From assembly GCF_026343125.1 (NCBI RefSeq), contig NZ_JAPEMB010000001.1, positions 2,790,001 to 2,854,000 on the forward strand: a stretch of 64,000 bases of DNA, read 5' to 3'. The position numbers and the translations under genes were made by a program. Below, piece by piece: positions 42,659 to 52,889 of the stretch. Numbering within the stretch: position 1 is the first letter of the stretch; each line of letters opens with the position of its first letter. Source of the stretch: Streptomyces sp. NBC_00094. GTDB taxonomy: Bacteria; Actinomycetota; Actinomycetes; Streptomycetales; Streptomycetaceae. A model generated the notes under the pieces. The model saw only the letters and a list, made by a program, of their open reading frames with translations. It did no database searches and was not told the origin of the DNA.

Positions 42659-43389
42659 CTGGGGGTGACGCCGAGGGACATCGGCACGGTACGGAGGGCT
42701 ATGGAGCCGTACGGGGTACGCAGCCGAAGCCACGGCCCGGAGGCGAACAGCGCGACCGGGGTCCCTTCGGGCGACGCCGGTGCGGGCCCCTGTGCGGGCT
42801 CCCGCACGGGCTCGGGCACGGGCTCCGGCGCGGGCTCCGGCATGGGCGGCAGGAAGCCGAGCGACTGCGCGGCGTGCACGGCCCGCAGCGGGAGCCCGGT
42901 GGTGCCGAGGGTCCGGGACCAGATCTCGCGGCCGAGGTGGTCGCGCTCGGCCCTGGTCCGCCGCTCCTCGGGCAGCTCCTCGTCACGCGCCCGGAATTCG
43001 GCGACGGCCGCGGCGACCGCGCCCCGCATCTCGGCGGCGGACGGCAGCCCGGCGACGGGCTTCCAGCCGGACCGGGGCGGCAGGACGCCCGCCCAGGGCG
43101 GGCCGGTGACGGAGTCCGGGACGACCGCCTTGCCGGCCGACTCCTCGATGCCTTCGAGGAGTTCGCCGGCGGAGACGGTGACGTCCAGGTCCACGGCGTC
43201 GACGAGCCGGGCCGTACGGATCGCGAGCACCTCGAAGGACGACGGCCGCCCGAAGACGGCCAGCGCCCCGCCACCCGCCTGGAGGCGGACGGCGGCGGCC
43301 CGGTCGTAGTGGACCAGCCGGCCCAGGAAGGCGGCGAGGGCCGCCGCCTCCCGGGCGTCGGCGAAGTGCAGCGGAGCGAGGACGGTCAT
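42655..43389 (-). CDS. Hypothetical protein with Pro/Glu-rich linker
   Basis: The 244-residue protein begins MTVLAPLHFADAREAAALAA. An N-terminal alpha/beta region of about 170 residues is followed by a PEPAPEPVPEPVREPA linker (about 185-200) and a short beta-rich end (WLRLRTPYGSIALRTV). No catalytic motif or membrane segment is recognised. ATG 43389 overlaps the thioesterase stop, and its own stop overlaps the GNAT start, so the chain ettA / thioesterase / this gene / GNAT is translated in series. I do not recognise the family. Confidence 0.7.
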   Translation of the reverse strand: MTVLAPLHFADAREAAALAAFLGRLVHYDRAAAVRLQAGGGALAVFGRPSSFEVLAIRTARLVDAVDLDVTVSAGELLEGIEESAGKAVVPDSVTGPPWAGVLPPRSGWKPVAGLPSAAEMRGAVAAAVAEFRARDEELPEERRTRAERDHLGREIWSRTLGTTGLPLRAVHAAQSLGFLPPMPEPAPEPVPEPVREPAQGPAPASPEGTPVALFASGPWLRLRTPYGSIALRTVPMSLGVTPR

Positions 43390-43811
43390 GCGGCGGAGTT
43401 CATCCCGTCGTCCACGTACTCCTCCAGGAAGCTCCGCTCCTCGGCGGTGATCCGCCGCGGGCGCTGGGCCTCCAGGTCGAAGGGCACGACGACCGTGGAC
43501 GCCCGGACGTACACGACGTCCGCGTCCTTGACCTCGTACGCGATCGTCAGCGACGCCGCGCCGATCTTCGTGACCCACGACTCGATGGTCACCGGCTCGT
43601 GCCGGTGGACCAGCGGCCGCTTGTAGTCGATCTCGTGCCGGGCCACGACGGACCCGCCGGAGAACGACGGGGAACCGTCCCCCGGCGCGAGCCGGAACAT
43701 GAAGTCGATCCGCGCCTCTTCCAGGTACCGCAGGAAGACGACGTTGTTGACGTGCCCGAAGGCGTCCATGTCCGACCAACGCAGGGGACAGCTGTATATG
43801 TGCCTGGACAC
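43386..43811 (-). CDS. Acyl-CoA thioesterase, 4-hydroxybenzoyl-CoA/YbgC type
   Basis: The 141-residue hotdog-fold protein contains CPLRWSDMDAFGHVNNVVFLRYLEEAR, the signature with catalytic Asp, and then HRHEPVTIESWVTKIG. It hydrolyses acyl-CoA thioesters in the cytoplasm. The GTG at 43811 gives MSRHIYSCPL; longer versions run into the ettA coding region. It begins 5 nt after ettA and overlaps the next gene by 4 nt. Confidence 0.88.
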   Translation of the reverse strand: MSRHIYSCPLRWSDMDAFGHVNNVVFLRYLEEARIDFMFRLAPGDGSPSFSGGSVVARHEIDYKRPLVHRHEPVTIESWVTKIGAASLTIAYEVKDADVVYVRASTVVVPFDLEAQRPRRITAEERSFLEEYVDDGMNSAA

Positions 43812-43816
43812 TGGAC

Positions 43817-45481
<1,665 letters not shown>

Positions 45482-45663
45482 GAGAAACCGTCCGGCTAGG
45501 AGTGAGTGGGCAGATACACCCCATCTTGCCTGACCGCCACCCCCGGGGGCGAACCAGTAGGCGAGGTACCCGCTGACCTGCGGCTTCCGGGATCACCCTC
45601 GGAGCGCCCCTGTCACTGCCGGTCGCCACCGGTCACCTCCGAGCCCCCTCGCACGGCCCGCAG

Positions 45664-45682
45664 ACGGCCCGGGGAGGGCCGT
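45664..45682 (-). terminator. Hairpin downstream of the small lipoprotein gene
   Basis: ACGGCCC-gggga-GGGCCGT is a perfect 7-bp stem located 17 nt beyond the lipoprotein stop and before ettA. It probably terminates the leftward lipoprotein transcript. Confidence 0.55.
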
Positions 45683-45698
45683 TCGCTTGGCAGACCCG

Positions 45699-46178
45699 CT
45701 ATCGGCCGAATTCAGGGTCGATGGAACTGCGCTTGTAGTGACACGAGCGAACATACGGATCTCCCCCATCCGCCTGGACACCCCCATTCATCTGCATCTC
45801 CCCCTGCTCCAAGGTAAGCGTGAGAAGCTCGGTGCCGTTCCGATTCTCGAAACGAAGCACCACATAGGGCGGCAGGCCGGGGTCGTTGATGACCGCATGC
45901 CATTTTCCGCCGGCTGACGTACGTTTCACCTGCTCACCGGGGCCTCCCCACTCGATGGGGTAATCCTTGGCAACAAATGTGTAGTCATCACGCAGCCGAA
46001 TGAACGGAAGCGGCGACTCACACTCCTGATCCCCGTCCCATCGGCCGACCAATTCGGAATGATGCACGGTCTTCGGAGAGACGTAGGAGGGTTTACTCGC
46101 CCCGCAGGCGGTCGCCGAGAGTGCCGTCAAGGCGACAGTCACAAGGCTTGCACTGATGTGGAATACGTCGAATTTCAC
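45699..46178 (-). CDS. Small lipoprotein of unknown function
   Basis: The 159-residue protein starts at GTG 46178 (GGAAG eight bases upstream). It has a hydrophobic signal segment ending LSATACGAS, an imperfect lipobox with Cys about residue 24. The exported domain contains ELVGRWDGDQECESPLPFI and repeated aromatic/polar strands. LVGRW resembles openings of small lipocalin-like or beta-barrel domains. Base composition by hand count is near 60% G+C against over 70% for neighbours, and codons are less GC-biased, which suggests later acquisition. The function is unknown. Confidence 0.7.
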   Translation of the reverse strand: MKFDVFHISASLVTVALTALSATACGASKPSYVSPKTVHHSELVGRWDGDQECESPLPFIRLRDDYTFVAKDYPIEWGGPGEQVKRTSAGGKWHAVINDPGLPPYVVLRFENRNGTELLTLTLEQGEMQMNGGVQADGGDPYVRSCHYKRSSIDPEFGR

Positions 46179-46200
46179 GCTGTCTGCTTCCAGTCGTTCC

Positions 46201-46246
46201 GGACGGCGGGGCTGCCTCGGAGGTCCCTGGGACAGCCCCGCCGTCC
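46201..46246. terminator. Strong hairpin upstream of the lipoprotein gene
   Basis: A perfect 14-bp stem, GGACGGCGGGGCTG (46201-46214) with CAGCCCCGCCGTCC (46233-46246), encloses an 18-nt loop. It lies 23 nt upstream of the lipoprotein start. It could be a terminator for leftward transcripts from the surface-protein gene or a leader structure. Confidence 0.65.
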
Positions 46247-46318
46247 TCACGGCGCGTCCCCCCAGCCGGCCAACCGCCGGGGGCCTTCCTGTGGACCGAG
46301 AAGGGGTCGGAACATGCG

Positions 46319-46351
46319 ACGGCCCCGGGCGCGGGTGCGGTCCGGGGCCGT
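46319..46351. terminator. Second hairpin in the surface protein-lipoprotein gap
   Basis: A perfect 10-bp stem, ACGGCCCCGG (46319-46328) with CCGGGGCCGT (46342-46351), has a 13-nt loop. Confidence 0.6.
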
Positions 46352-46408
46352 GCTGGGTCTCACGGAGCGAGGCGCGTCCGGCGCGGATCACTCTGCGAGG
46401 TCGGGCGT

Positions 46409-46435
46409 CCGGTGCCGACGCGAAGCCGGCACCGG
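46409..46435 (-). terminator. Hairpin just after the surface-protein stop
   Basis: A 9-bp stem, CCGGTGCCG (46409-46417) with CGGCACCGG (46427-46435), has a 9-nt loop. It lies 8 nt past the surface-protein stop and is its most likely terminator. Confidence 0.7.
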
Positions 46436-46443
46436 GGGAGCCG

Positions 46444-47907
46444 TCAGTTACCGGCGGTCTTCTTCTTGCGGAGGAAGAACACCGCGCCGCCGCCGATCAC
46501 GACGAGCGCGGCGGCGATGCCGGCGATCATCGGGGTGGCGTTGGAGCTGCCGGTCTCGGCGAGGTCGCCGCCGCCGGTGGTGCCGGTGGTGCCGCCCGTG
46601 GTGTCACCGGTGGTGGTGCCCGGGGTCGACGGGGACGTCGACGGGGTGGGCTCCGTCGAGGGCTCGGTGGACGGCTCGGTGGAGGGGGTCTCCGAGGGCT
46701 GCGGGCCCGGGGTGGCCGTCTTGCAGTCGAGGACGCCTTCGAAGGTCTTCTTGAAGCCGTTCGGACCGGTGATCGTGAAGTCGTACGCCTCGTCCTCGGC
46801 GAGCGGGACCGCCACGGTCTTCGTCTCACCCGGGGCGATCGTGTGCGAGGTGCCCTTCAGGTCGAAGGTCCAGGGCTCGTCGCCCGCGTTGGAGGCGACG
46901 ACCTCCAGGCCGCCCTTGGCGCAGTCCTTCGCGACCGTGACGGCCGGGACGGCACCCGTCTTCGCCCAGCTCGCGGTCGCCTTGGCGGTGACGGTGGAGT
47001 TGGTGGAGTCGGCCAGGATCAGGGTCTGCGAGGGGCCGTCGATGGAGACGAAGGCGCGGCCGCGCGGGACCGTGGTGGTGGACTCGGCCTTCAGCTCGGC
47101 GGCGCCGTCGGGGGTACCGGCGGGGACGTCGAAGTAGACCTGGTCGCCGTTCTTGGCCTTGGTGACGAGGTTGCCGGTGCCGTCGACGATCTTGACGCCC
47201 TCAGGGGCGCCCGGGGCGACCGAGATCGTGGGCTCGTCGTTGGTGGAGTTGGTGGAGACGGTGATCGGGCCGATGCGCCCGCCGGCCTTGCCGGCGACGG
47301 AGGACGGGGACAGGCTCAGGGAGGCCGTCGGCTCCTCGAGGTCGACCACGTTCGCGACCAGGTAGTCGGTCAGCTTCTTGGCGTCCTGCTCCACCGGCGT
47401 CGCCGTGACACCGTCGGAGAAGGCCCAGATCGCGGCCTGCGTACCCGCCGCGGCCTCGTCCTTGGAGAGGTCGACACCGAGCTTCTGGCCGAGCGCCTCG
47501 ACGGAGAACTTCGGGTAGGCGTTCTCGAGGATCCAGAGGATCTTGCCCGCGTTCTCGTTGTTGTGCAGGGACGACTCGCTCCAGCCCACCTCCTTGTAGC
47601 GGTACTCGTGCCGCGCCTCGGTGTGGAAGTCGATGCAGTAGGTCGAGAGGGTTCCCCCACCCTCGACCTCCATCGTGAAGAGGCCGCCACCGACCGGGTT
47701 CGGCCGCTCCGTGCCGTCCTTCTCGACGATCTTGACGTCGCCACCCTCGACGATGGTGCCGAGCTTCGCCGTCGCGCCACCCGTACCCGGGGCGTCGTCG
47801 GCGGCCAGGGCAGGAGCGGCGGTCGCTATCGCTCCGGCCGCGACGAGGCCGGAGACCAGGGTCGCGGCGGCCAGACGGGCAGCGCCACGCCCACGAACTG
47901 AATACAT
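46444..47907 (-). CDS. LAETG-anchored thioester surface protein (TQXA domain)
   Basis: The 487-residue protein has a signal peptide (cleavage after about residue 35, APALAADD) and a TQXA domain with Cys91 (TYCIDFHTEA) and Gln157 (GTQAAIW). That pair forms an internal Cys-Gln thioester in related Gram-positive adhesins. Two beta-rich regions and a Ser/Thr/Pro/Glu stalk follow. The sorting signal is LAETG (449-453), then a hydrophobic helix and LRKKKTAGN. LAxTG is the motif of class E sortases of actinobacteria, so the protein is covalently linked to peptidoglycan. ATG 47907 follows GGAGGGG. No sortase is encoded nearby. Confidence 0.9.
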   Translation of the reverse strand: MYSVRGRGAARLAAATLVSGLVAAGAIATAAPALAADDAPGTGGATAKLGTIVEGGDVKIVEKDGTERPNPVGGGLFTMEVEGGGTLSTYCIDFHTEARHEYRYKEVGWSESSLHNNENAGKILWILENAYPKFSVEALGQKLGVDLSKDEAAAGTQAAIWAFSDGVTATPVEQDAKKLTDYLVANVVDLEEPTASLSLSPSSVAGKAGGRIGPITVSTNSTNDEPTISVAPGAPEGVKIVDGTGNLVTKAKNGDQVYFDVPAGTPDGAAELKAESTTTVPRGRAFVSIDGPSQTLILADSTNSTVTAKATASWAKTGAVPAVTVAKDCAKGGLEVVASNAGDEPWTFDLKGTSHTIAPGETKTVAVPLAEDEAYDFTITGPNGFKKTFEGVLDCKTATPGPQPSETPSTEPSTEPSTEPTPSTSPSTPGTTTGDTTGGTTGTTGGGDLAETGSSNATPMIAGIAAALVVIGGGAVFFLRKKKTAGN

Positions 47908-48063
47908 TGCATTCCCCTCCGGGCGCGTCACTCCGCGAACACGGTTGATTCGCGTGGGGGGAGCGCACGCCAGCAGACTCACGGACTCGATGGGCTCATG
48001 TGCCACATGAGTACTCGGGAATCCTAGGGACGTGGAACCCCCGGGTGCCCGGCCATACGTTCA

Positions 48064-48092
48064 GATAACCATTCCGTCTCGGAATCGTTATC
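48064..48092. promoter_or_regulatory. Long inverted repeat upstream of the surface-protein gene
   Basis: GATAAC-c-ATTCC-gtctc-GGAAT-c-GTTATC is a 29-bp palindrome interrupted by one mismatch. It lies 157 bp upstream of the surface-protein start and 40 bp past the ssbB stop. AT-rich arms and lack of a U tract favour an operator over a terminator, but either is possible. Confidence 0.45.
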
Positions 48093-48131
48093 CCCACGGC
48101 GAGTTGGTCGACAAATCCCCACGACACATGG

Positions 48132-48590
48132 TCAGGGAACGGTCACCAGGCGCTGCGTGGCCTCCGTCCAGGGGTCCTGATCCGACTCCTGCCCGAGGGT
48201 CGGTTCCGACTCCGGCCGGGTCCCCGGCTCCGTCCTGGCCGCGCGCCGGAAGGCCGCCGTACCCCGCGTCAGATCGTGGCCCACGGCCAGCGCGTCGACG
48301 TCCACGAAGGTCTTGCGCTGACCGTCGCGCTCGTCCTCCCGCACCCTCAGCCGCCCGTGCACCACGAGCGGTTCACCCACGGAGACCGAGGCCGCGAGGT
48401 TGGCCCCCAGCGACCGCCAGGCCGACACCGTATAGAAGCTGGTGTTCCCGTCGGACCAGAGCCCCCGCTCCCGGTCCCAGCGGCGCGCGGTCACCGCGAA
48501 ACGGAACCGGGCCACCCCGCCGGCCGCCGTGTCCCGGTACTCCACCGCCGTCGCCACGTTGCCGACGAGCGTCACGGTCGTGTCGTTCAT
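48132..48590 (-). CDS. ssbB: Single-stranded DNA-binding protein, SsbB type
   Basis: The 152-residue protein has one OB-fold domain (about residues 4-112; MNDTTVTLVGNVATAVEYRD, WRSLGANLAASVSVGEPLVVHGRLRV). The C-terminal DDDxPF tip that recruits replication partners in the main SSB is absent; the end is TEATQRLVTVP. This matches Streptomyces SsbB, the paralogue needed for chromosome segregation in sporulation rather than replication. It lies downstream of dynB on the same strand after 216 bp, next to other sporulation genes. Confidence 0.88.
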   Translation of the reverse strand: MNDTTVTLVGNVATAVEYRDTAAGGVARFRFAVTARRWDRERGLWSDGNTSFYTVSAWRSLGANLAASVSVGEPLVVHGRLRVREDERDGQRKTFVDVDALAVGHDLTRGTAAFRRAARTEPGTRPESEPTLGQESDQDPWTEATQRLVTVP

Positions 48591-48806
48591 GGTCCCGCCC
48601 CCACCTGTGCGTTGTTCTCGGTAGGCACCAGGGTGGGGGCGGTCGGGGAGATCCCGCAGTCGCCTGTGGGCGACCCGAGGGGTGGGGACAACTCCCTCAC
48701 CCGGAAGGGGGAAACGCGTCGGGAGACGGGCCCTGGGAGGAGCTGAGGCGAGCCCGGGTCACGACGGGCAGCGCCGCCGACACCCCTCCCCCGACGCCTC
48801 CCCCCG

Positions 48807-50651
48807 CTACCTCCCCCGCACCCCTGCCCTCGTCGCCCCCATCCGCGTCGTACCGAAGCGGCCGCCGCCGCCGACGACGCGGGCCGAGGGGCGGGTGCCC
48901 ACCACCGTCGCGTACTGCTCGCGCACCTCCCGGTAGCGCATCAACTCCGCCGACACCGGGTCGAGCACCCGGGCCCGGCCGCAGGCGGCGGCCGCCTCCC
49001 GCAGGCGGCGCTCGGCCTCCTGTCCGTACCGCCGGGCCGGGCCCTTCACGGCGCCCTCGCAGGCCCATTCGACGAACGGCCCGCCGACGATGCCGCCGAT
49101 CATCACGAGGACCGGCGGGAGCAGACCGGGCTGTACGACGCCGACGATCTGGCCCACCAGCCACAGCGCGCCGAAGAGCTGCAGGAGCGTCATCACCACC
49201 TGGGCGAGGACGGCGGCGGGCCACCAGGCGGGGCGCGGCGGCCGGGCGGCCGGGTCACCCATGCTCGCCGTCAGCTCGTCCAGGGCCTCCGGCAACCCGT
49301 CGGCCCCGCGCGCCGCGGCCTCGCGTACCGCCTGCGCCCAAGAGGTGGGGAGCCCTCGCGAGGCCTCGTCGGCGACGATCCTGACGGCCTGCTCGACGCG
49401 CTGGCGGGCCGTCAGTTCGTCCTCGGCGGGGGAGGCGAGGCGCGGGTCGGTGGAACCGTGCGCGCGCAGCCGCTCGTACCAGCGGTAGAGCCGCAGCCAG
49501 GGCGTACCGCAGGCGCGGATGGCTCCCCGGCGCCAGACGCGTTCGGCGGCCTCCCCGGCGGCATGGGCGCCGACGGCGATCGCGAGCCGGTCCGCGAAGT
49601 CCTCCCGGGCGCGCTCGTCGAGGCCGGAACGGCCGTCGGCGAGGTACGCCGGGCGCAGCCGGACGGCGGCGGCGTCGATGTCGGCGGCGAGCCTGCGTTC
49701 GGGCGCGGTCCGTTCCTGGACGAACCGGCCGACGAGTTCGCGGAGTTCGGGAACCCCTTCGCCGCTGAGCGCGGAGACGGCGAGGACGGTGGCGCCGGGC
49801 TCGCCGTGTTCGCCGAGGGCCACGCCGTCCTCGTCGAGGAGGCGGCGCAGGTCGTCGAGGACGAGGTCGGCGGCGTCGGTGCCGAGCCGGTCGATCTGGT
49901 TGAGGACGACGAAGGTGACCTCGGCGTGGCCGGCGAGCGGGCGGAGGTAGCGCTCGTGGAGGGCGGCGTCCGCGTACTTCTCGGGGTCGACGACCCAGAT
50001 GACGGCGTCGACGAGGCCGAGGACGCGGTCGACCTGGTCGCGGTGGGCGGTGACCGCCGAGTCGTGGTCGGGCAGGTCGATGAGGACGAGGCCCTGGAGG
50101 TCGGCGTCGGCGGCGCCGCCGGCGAGGGGGCGGCGGCGCAGTCGGCTGGGGACGGCGAGCCGGTCGAGCAGGCCGGCGGCGCCCTCGGACCAGCTGAGCG
50201 CGATGGGCGCGGAGGTGGTGGGGCGGCGCAGCCCGGTCTCGGAGACGGGGACGCCGGCGAGGGCGTTGAAGAGGGTGGACTTGCCGCTGCCGGTGGCGCC
50301 GGCGAGGGCGATCACGGTGTGCCGGGAGGAGAGCCGCTGGCGGGCGGCCGCCTCGTCGAGGACGCGACCCGCCTCGGCGAGGGCCGCGCTCTCGACACGC
50401 GTACGGGAGAGCCCGACGAGCTCGTGGAGGGCGTCGAGGCGGGTACGGAGGGGACCGCCGTAGTTCCCGCCGAGGGGCGGAAGCGTGTCCTCCTCCGGCG
50501 CTTCGCGCTCTCCGTCCGCCACCACGTCGGGGGCCCGCTCGCCGGCGCGCCGAGCGATCAGCCCGTCGTCCCAGCGCTCACGCCCCCGTTCGCGACCACG
50601 GCCACTCCCACTCCCACTCCCACTCCCACTCCCACGGGTGTCGTCCACCAC
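48807..50651 (-). CDS. dynB: Bacterial dynamin-like GTPase DynB
   Basis: The 614-residue protein has a Ser/Gly then Arg/Glu N-terminus and a GTPase domain with G1 GATGSGKST, G3 DLPDHDS and G4 NQID. A helical region and two adjacent membrane helices (about residues 460-520, WWPAAVLAQ through FVEWACEGAV) come next. The C-terminal helical tail ends MGATRAGVRGR. In S. venezuelae DynA and DynB stabilise FtsZ rings at sporulation septa. GTG 50651 lies 1 nt after the dynA stop, with GGAGAAG within dynA as ribosome site. The N-terminal Ser-Gly run is encoded by a hexanucleotide repeat. Confidence 0.85.
   Translation of the reverse strand: MVDDTRGSGSGSGSGSGRGRERGRERWDDGLIARRAGERAPDVVADGEREAPEEDTLPPLGGNYGGPLRTRLDALHELVGLSRTRVESAALAEAGRVLDEAAARQRLSSRHTVIALAGATGSGKSTLFNALAGVPVSETGLRRPTTSAPIALSWSEGAAGLLDRLAVPSRLRRRPLAGGAADADLQGLVLIDLPDHDSAVTAHRDQVDRVLGLVDAVIWVVDPEKYADAALHERYLRPLAGHAEVTFVVLNQIDRLGTDAADLVLDDLRRLLDEDGVALGEHGEPGATVLAVSALSGEGVPELRELVGRFVQERTAPERRLAADIDAAAVRLRPAYLADGRSGLDERAREDFADRLAIAVGAHAAGEAAERVWRRGAIRACGTPWLRLYRWYERLRAHGSTDPRLASPAEDELTARQRVEQAVRIVADEASRGLPTSWAQAVREAAARGADGLPEALDELTASMGDPAARPPRPAWWPAAVLAQVVMTLLQLFGALWLVGQIVGVVQPGLLPPVLVMIGGIVGGPFVEWACEGAVKGPARRYGQEAERRLREAAAACGRARVLDPVSAELMRYREVREQYATVVGTRPSARVVGGGGRFGTTRMGATRAGVRGR
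50603..50635. repeat. CACTCC hexanucleotide repeat in the dynB 5' end
   Basis: Five and a half copies of CACTCC (GGAGTG on the coding strand) encode the Ser-Gly run near residues 7-17 of DynB. Copy-number change would keep the frame and alter only the number of Ser-Gly pairs. Confidence 0.75.
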
Positions 50652-50652
50652 G

Positions 50653-52296
50653 TCACTTCTCCTTCTGCAGTACGGAGAGCGCGGCGATGAGCTCCGCCTG
50701 CGGCTCGGGGGTCATGGCGAGCCCGTCGAGAGGGGCGAGGCGCCGGTCGCGCTCGGCGTGGAGGACGCGGTCGACGCACGAGAGGACCAGCTCGCCGCCC
50801 TTGTCGCGCAGGCGCAGGGCGGCCTGGGCGCCGAGGAGTTCGGCGAGCCGGTCGCCCGCCGCCCGGGCGCGCCGGCCGCCGAGGAGGGAGGCGGCGAGGA
50901 GGGCGGCGACGGTGTCGGCCTCGGGGACGGCGGCGCGGGAAGCGCGGGAGGCCCGGGAGGCCCGGGAGCCGGCAGGGCGCTCGATGTTCCGGACCTCCTC
51001 CTCGGCCAGTTCTTCGAGTACGCGGCGCCAGCGGCGTACCTCCACACCGATCCGCTCCCCCGCCTCCCGGTCTCCGCCGGTCCGCGGAGGGCCCAGGGCG
51101 CCGGAGGCGGGGTCGCGGTGCCAGGTGTCCCGTACGCGCTCCTCGGCGGCGGCCACCGCGCAGTGCAGCAGGGCGGCGAGGGACTCGGCGAGGGCGTCGA
51201 GCAGTTCGTCGGCGGTGCTGTCGCGGGGGTAGCCGCGCCAGCGGGTGCGGGCGTCGCCGGAGAGGACGGCGCCGCGGCCCAGCTCCTTGCGTACCCGCTT
51301 GGCCTGATCGCGGTAGGCGGTCACGACGACGCCGCCGAGCCGGACGGCGGAGGCGTACTGGGCCGCGACCGCGCCGGCGAGTTCGGGGAGCCGGGCGTCG
51401 AGGGAGTCGATGACGCCGGTGGCGGTCCGGGAGACGGCCTGCTGGCGGGCGGCCGGGTCCTCGGCGCGGTGGGCGAGCCAGCCGCGGAGCGGGGCGACGG
51501 CACTGTCGGGCAGCAGCCCGCTGCCGCCGCCGGCGGACTCGGGGAGCTCGGGGATGGTGAAGCGGGGCACGTCGCCGAGCCCCGCCTTGTCGAGGAGGGC
51601 CTCGTACTGGCGGGAGACCTCGCCGATGACCTGGTGCGGGACGCGGTCGAGGACGGTGACGAGGGTGGCGTCGTACTCCTTGGCGGTACGAAGAAGGTGC
51701 CAGGGCACGGCGTCGGCGTACCGCGAGGCGGTGGTGACCATCACCCAGATGTCGGCGGCGCAGATCAACTCGGCGGCGAGAAGCCGGTTCTCGACGACGA
51801 GGGAGTCGATGTCGGGGGCGTCGAGGAGGGCGAGCCCCCGGGGCAGGGAGGCGGCCGTCTCGACCCTGAGGGCGTTCTCCTCGGGCGGCTCCTCGGTGGA
51901 GTGCTCCTCGTCGGCCTGCGGCAGCCAGACGCGGGTGAGCTGCGGGAGGACGCGCATTCCGGCGAACCAGTGGTGGTCCTCGGGGTGGCACACGAGGACG
52001 GGAGTCCGGGTGGTGGGCCTGAGCACCCCCGACTCGCTGACGCGCCGCCCGACAAGGGAGTTGACGAGCGTGGACTTCCCGGCCCCGGTGGATCCGCCGA
52101 CGACGGCGAGGAGGGGGGCGTCGGGATCCTTCAGGCGGGGCACCAGATAGTCGTCGAGCTGAGCGAGGAGCTCGGCCCGGGTCTGCCGGGCGCGTGAAGC
52201 GCCGGGGAGAGGGAGTGGGAGACGCACGGCAGCGACACGGTCGCGCAGGGCGGAGAGTGCGTCGATCAGCTGAGGCCGTTCGTCCAAGGTCACCAC
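50653..52296 (-). CDS. dynA: Bacterial dynamin-like GTPase DynA
   Basis: The 547-residue protein has a GTPase domain with G1 [12 protein letters not shown] and G3 LLDAPDIDS, followed by a long helical region without membrane helices. It is encoded first and DynB second, the order and topology known for the Streptomyces sporulation dynamins. The two act together at division septa. The start is GTG 52296 ([10 protein letters not shown]); GTG 52293 is the next codon. An AT-rich block at about 52305-52345 just upstream is the likely promoter region. Confidence 0.82.
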   Translation of the reverse strand: MVTLDERPQLIDALSALRDRVAAVRLPLPLPGASRARQTRAELLAQLDDYLVPRLKDPDAPLLAVVGGSTGAGKSTLVNSLVGRRVSESGVLRPTTRTPVLVCHPEDHHWFAGMRVLPQLTRVWLPQADEEHSTEEPPEENALRVETAASLPRGLALLDAPDIDSLVVENRLLAAELICAADIWVMVTTASRYADAVPWHLLRTAKEYDATLVTVLDRVPHQVIGEVSRQYEALLDKAGLGDVPRFTIPELPESAGGGSGLLPDSAVAPLRGWLAHRAEDPAARQQAVSRTATGVIDSLDARLPELAGAVAAQYASAVRLGGVVVTAYRDQAKRVRKELGRGAVLSGDARTRWRGYPRDSTADELLDALAESLAALLHCAVAAAEERVRDTWHRDPASGALGPPRTGGDREAGERIGVEVRRWRRVLEELAEEEVRNIERPAGSRASRASRASRAAVPEADTVAALLAASLLGGRRARAAGDRLAELLGAQAALRLRDKGGELVLSCVDRVLHAERDRRLAPLDGLAMTPEPQAELIAALSVLQKEK

Positions 52297-52591
52297 ATGC
52301 GAAGAATGCCCAATTTATGAGTGTTTTTGAAGCGTATAAGCGCCCTGCGCGCCGAGGGAGAGGAAGGGCGACCGGGGCGGCAGGCATAACGAGTGCACAA
52401 CACCCGCCCCCAGTGGCGTGAAAAGCGCTGCGCGAATCGCACCTGCCTGCGATTATCGTTCCGCTTCACCGAACCTCCACATCGTGCCACGCAGGTGAAG
52501 CAACCGGGCCAAGGCGATCGGAGCCCTATCCTTGTCCCGGCAAGGCCACACCCCACCCACCAGGGTCTCCTGGCCACACGGCCACCATCCG

Positions 52592-52664
52592 GCCCCCGTA
52601 GCTCAGTGGATAGAGCAGGTGCCTTCTAAGCACTTGGCCGCAGGTTCGAGTCCTGCCGGGGGCG
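52592..52664 (+). tRNA. tRNA-Arg, anticodon TCT
   Basis: The 73-nt cloverleaf has acceptor GCCCCCG (52592-52598) pairing with CGGGGGC (52657-52663), a D arm GCTC/GAGC and an anticodon stem GGTGC/GCACT. The loop is CTTCTAA with anticodon TCT at 52625-52627, and the T arm is GCAGG-TTCGAGT-CCTGC. No CCA is encoded. It reads AGA codons, which are rare in this genome. A terminator follows 8 nt later. Confidence 0.95.
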
Positions 52665-52672
52665 CACGACGG

Positions 52673-52699
52673 AAGACCCTCCTTCGGGAGGGTCTTTTT
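52673..52699 (+). terminator. Rho-independent terminator of tRNA-Arg
   Basis: AAGACCCTCC (52673-52682), TTCG loop, GGAGGGTCTT (52687-52696), then TTT: a perfect 10-bp stem with a T run. Confidence 0.92.
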
Positions 52700-52889
52700 G
52701 CTGGTCATGGCCGGTTTTCGATCGGGGGTGGGGGTGTCCGGGAGAGACTCTCGGACGGCCGGTAGTGGCCTCCGGCGGCCCTTCGGCCCGAAATCAGCCC
52801 GAAGGTTCGAGGCGGCTCCCGGTAAGACCGAGGGGACAAATCGGCATTCGGGTTGAAGACGCGATCGCGTCCGGATCATCCTTACTGCC

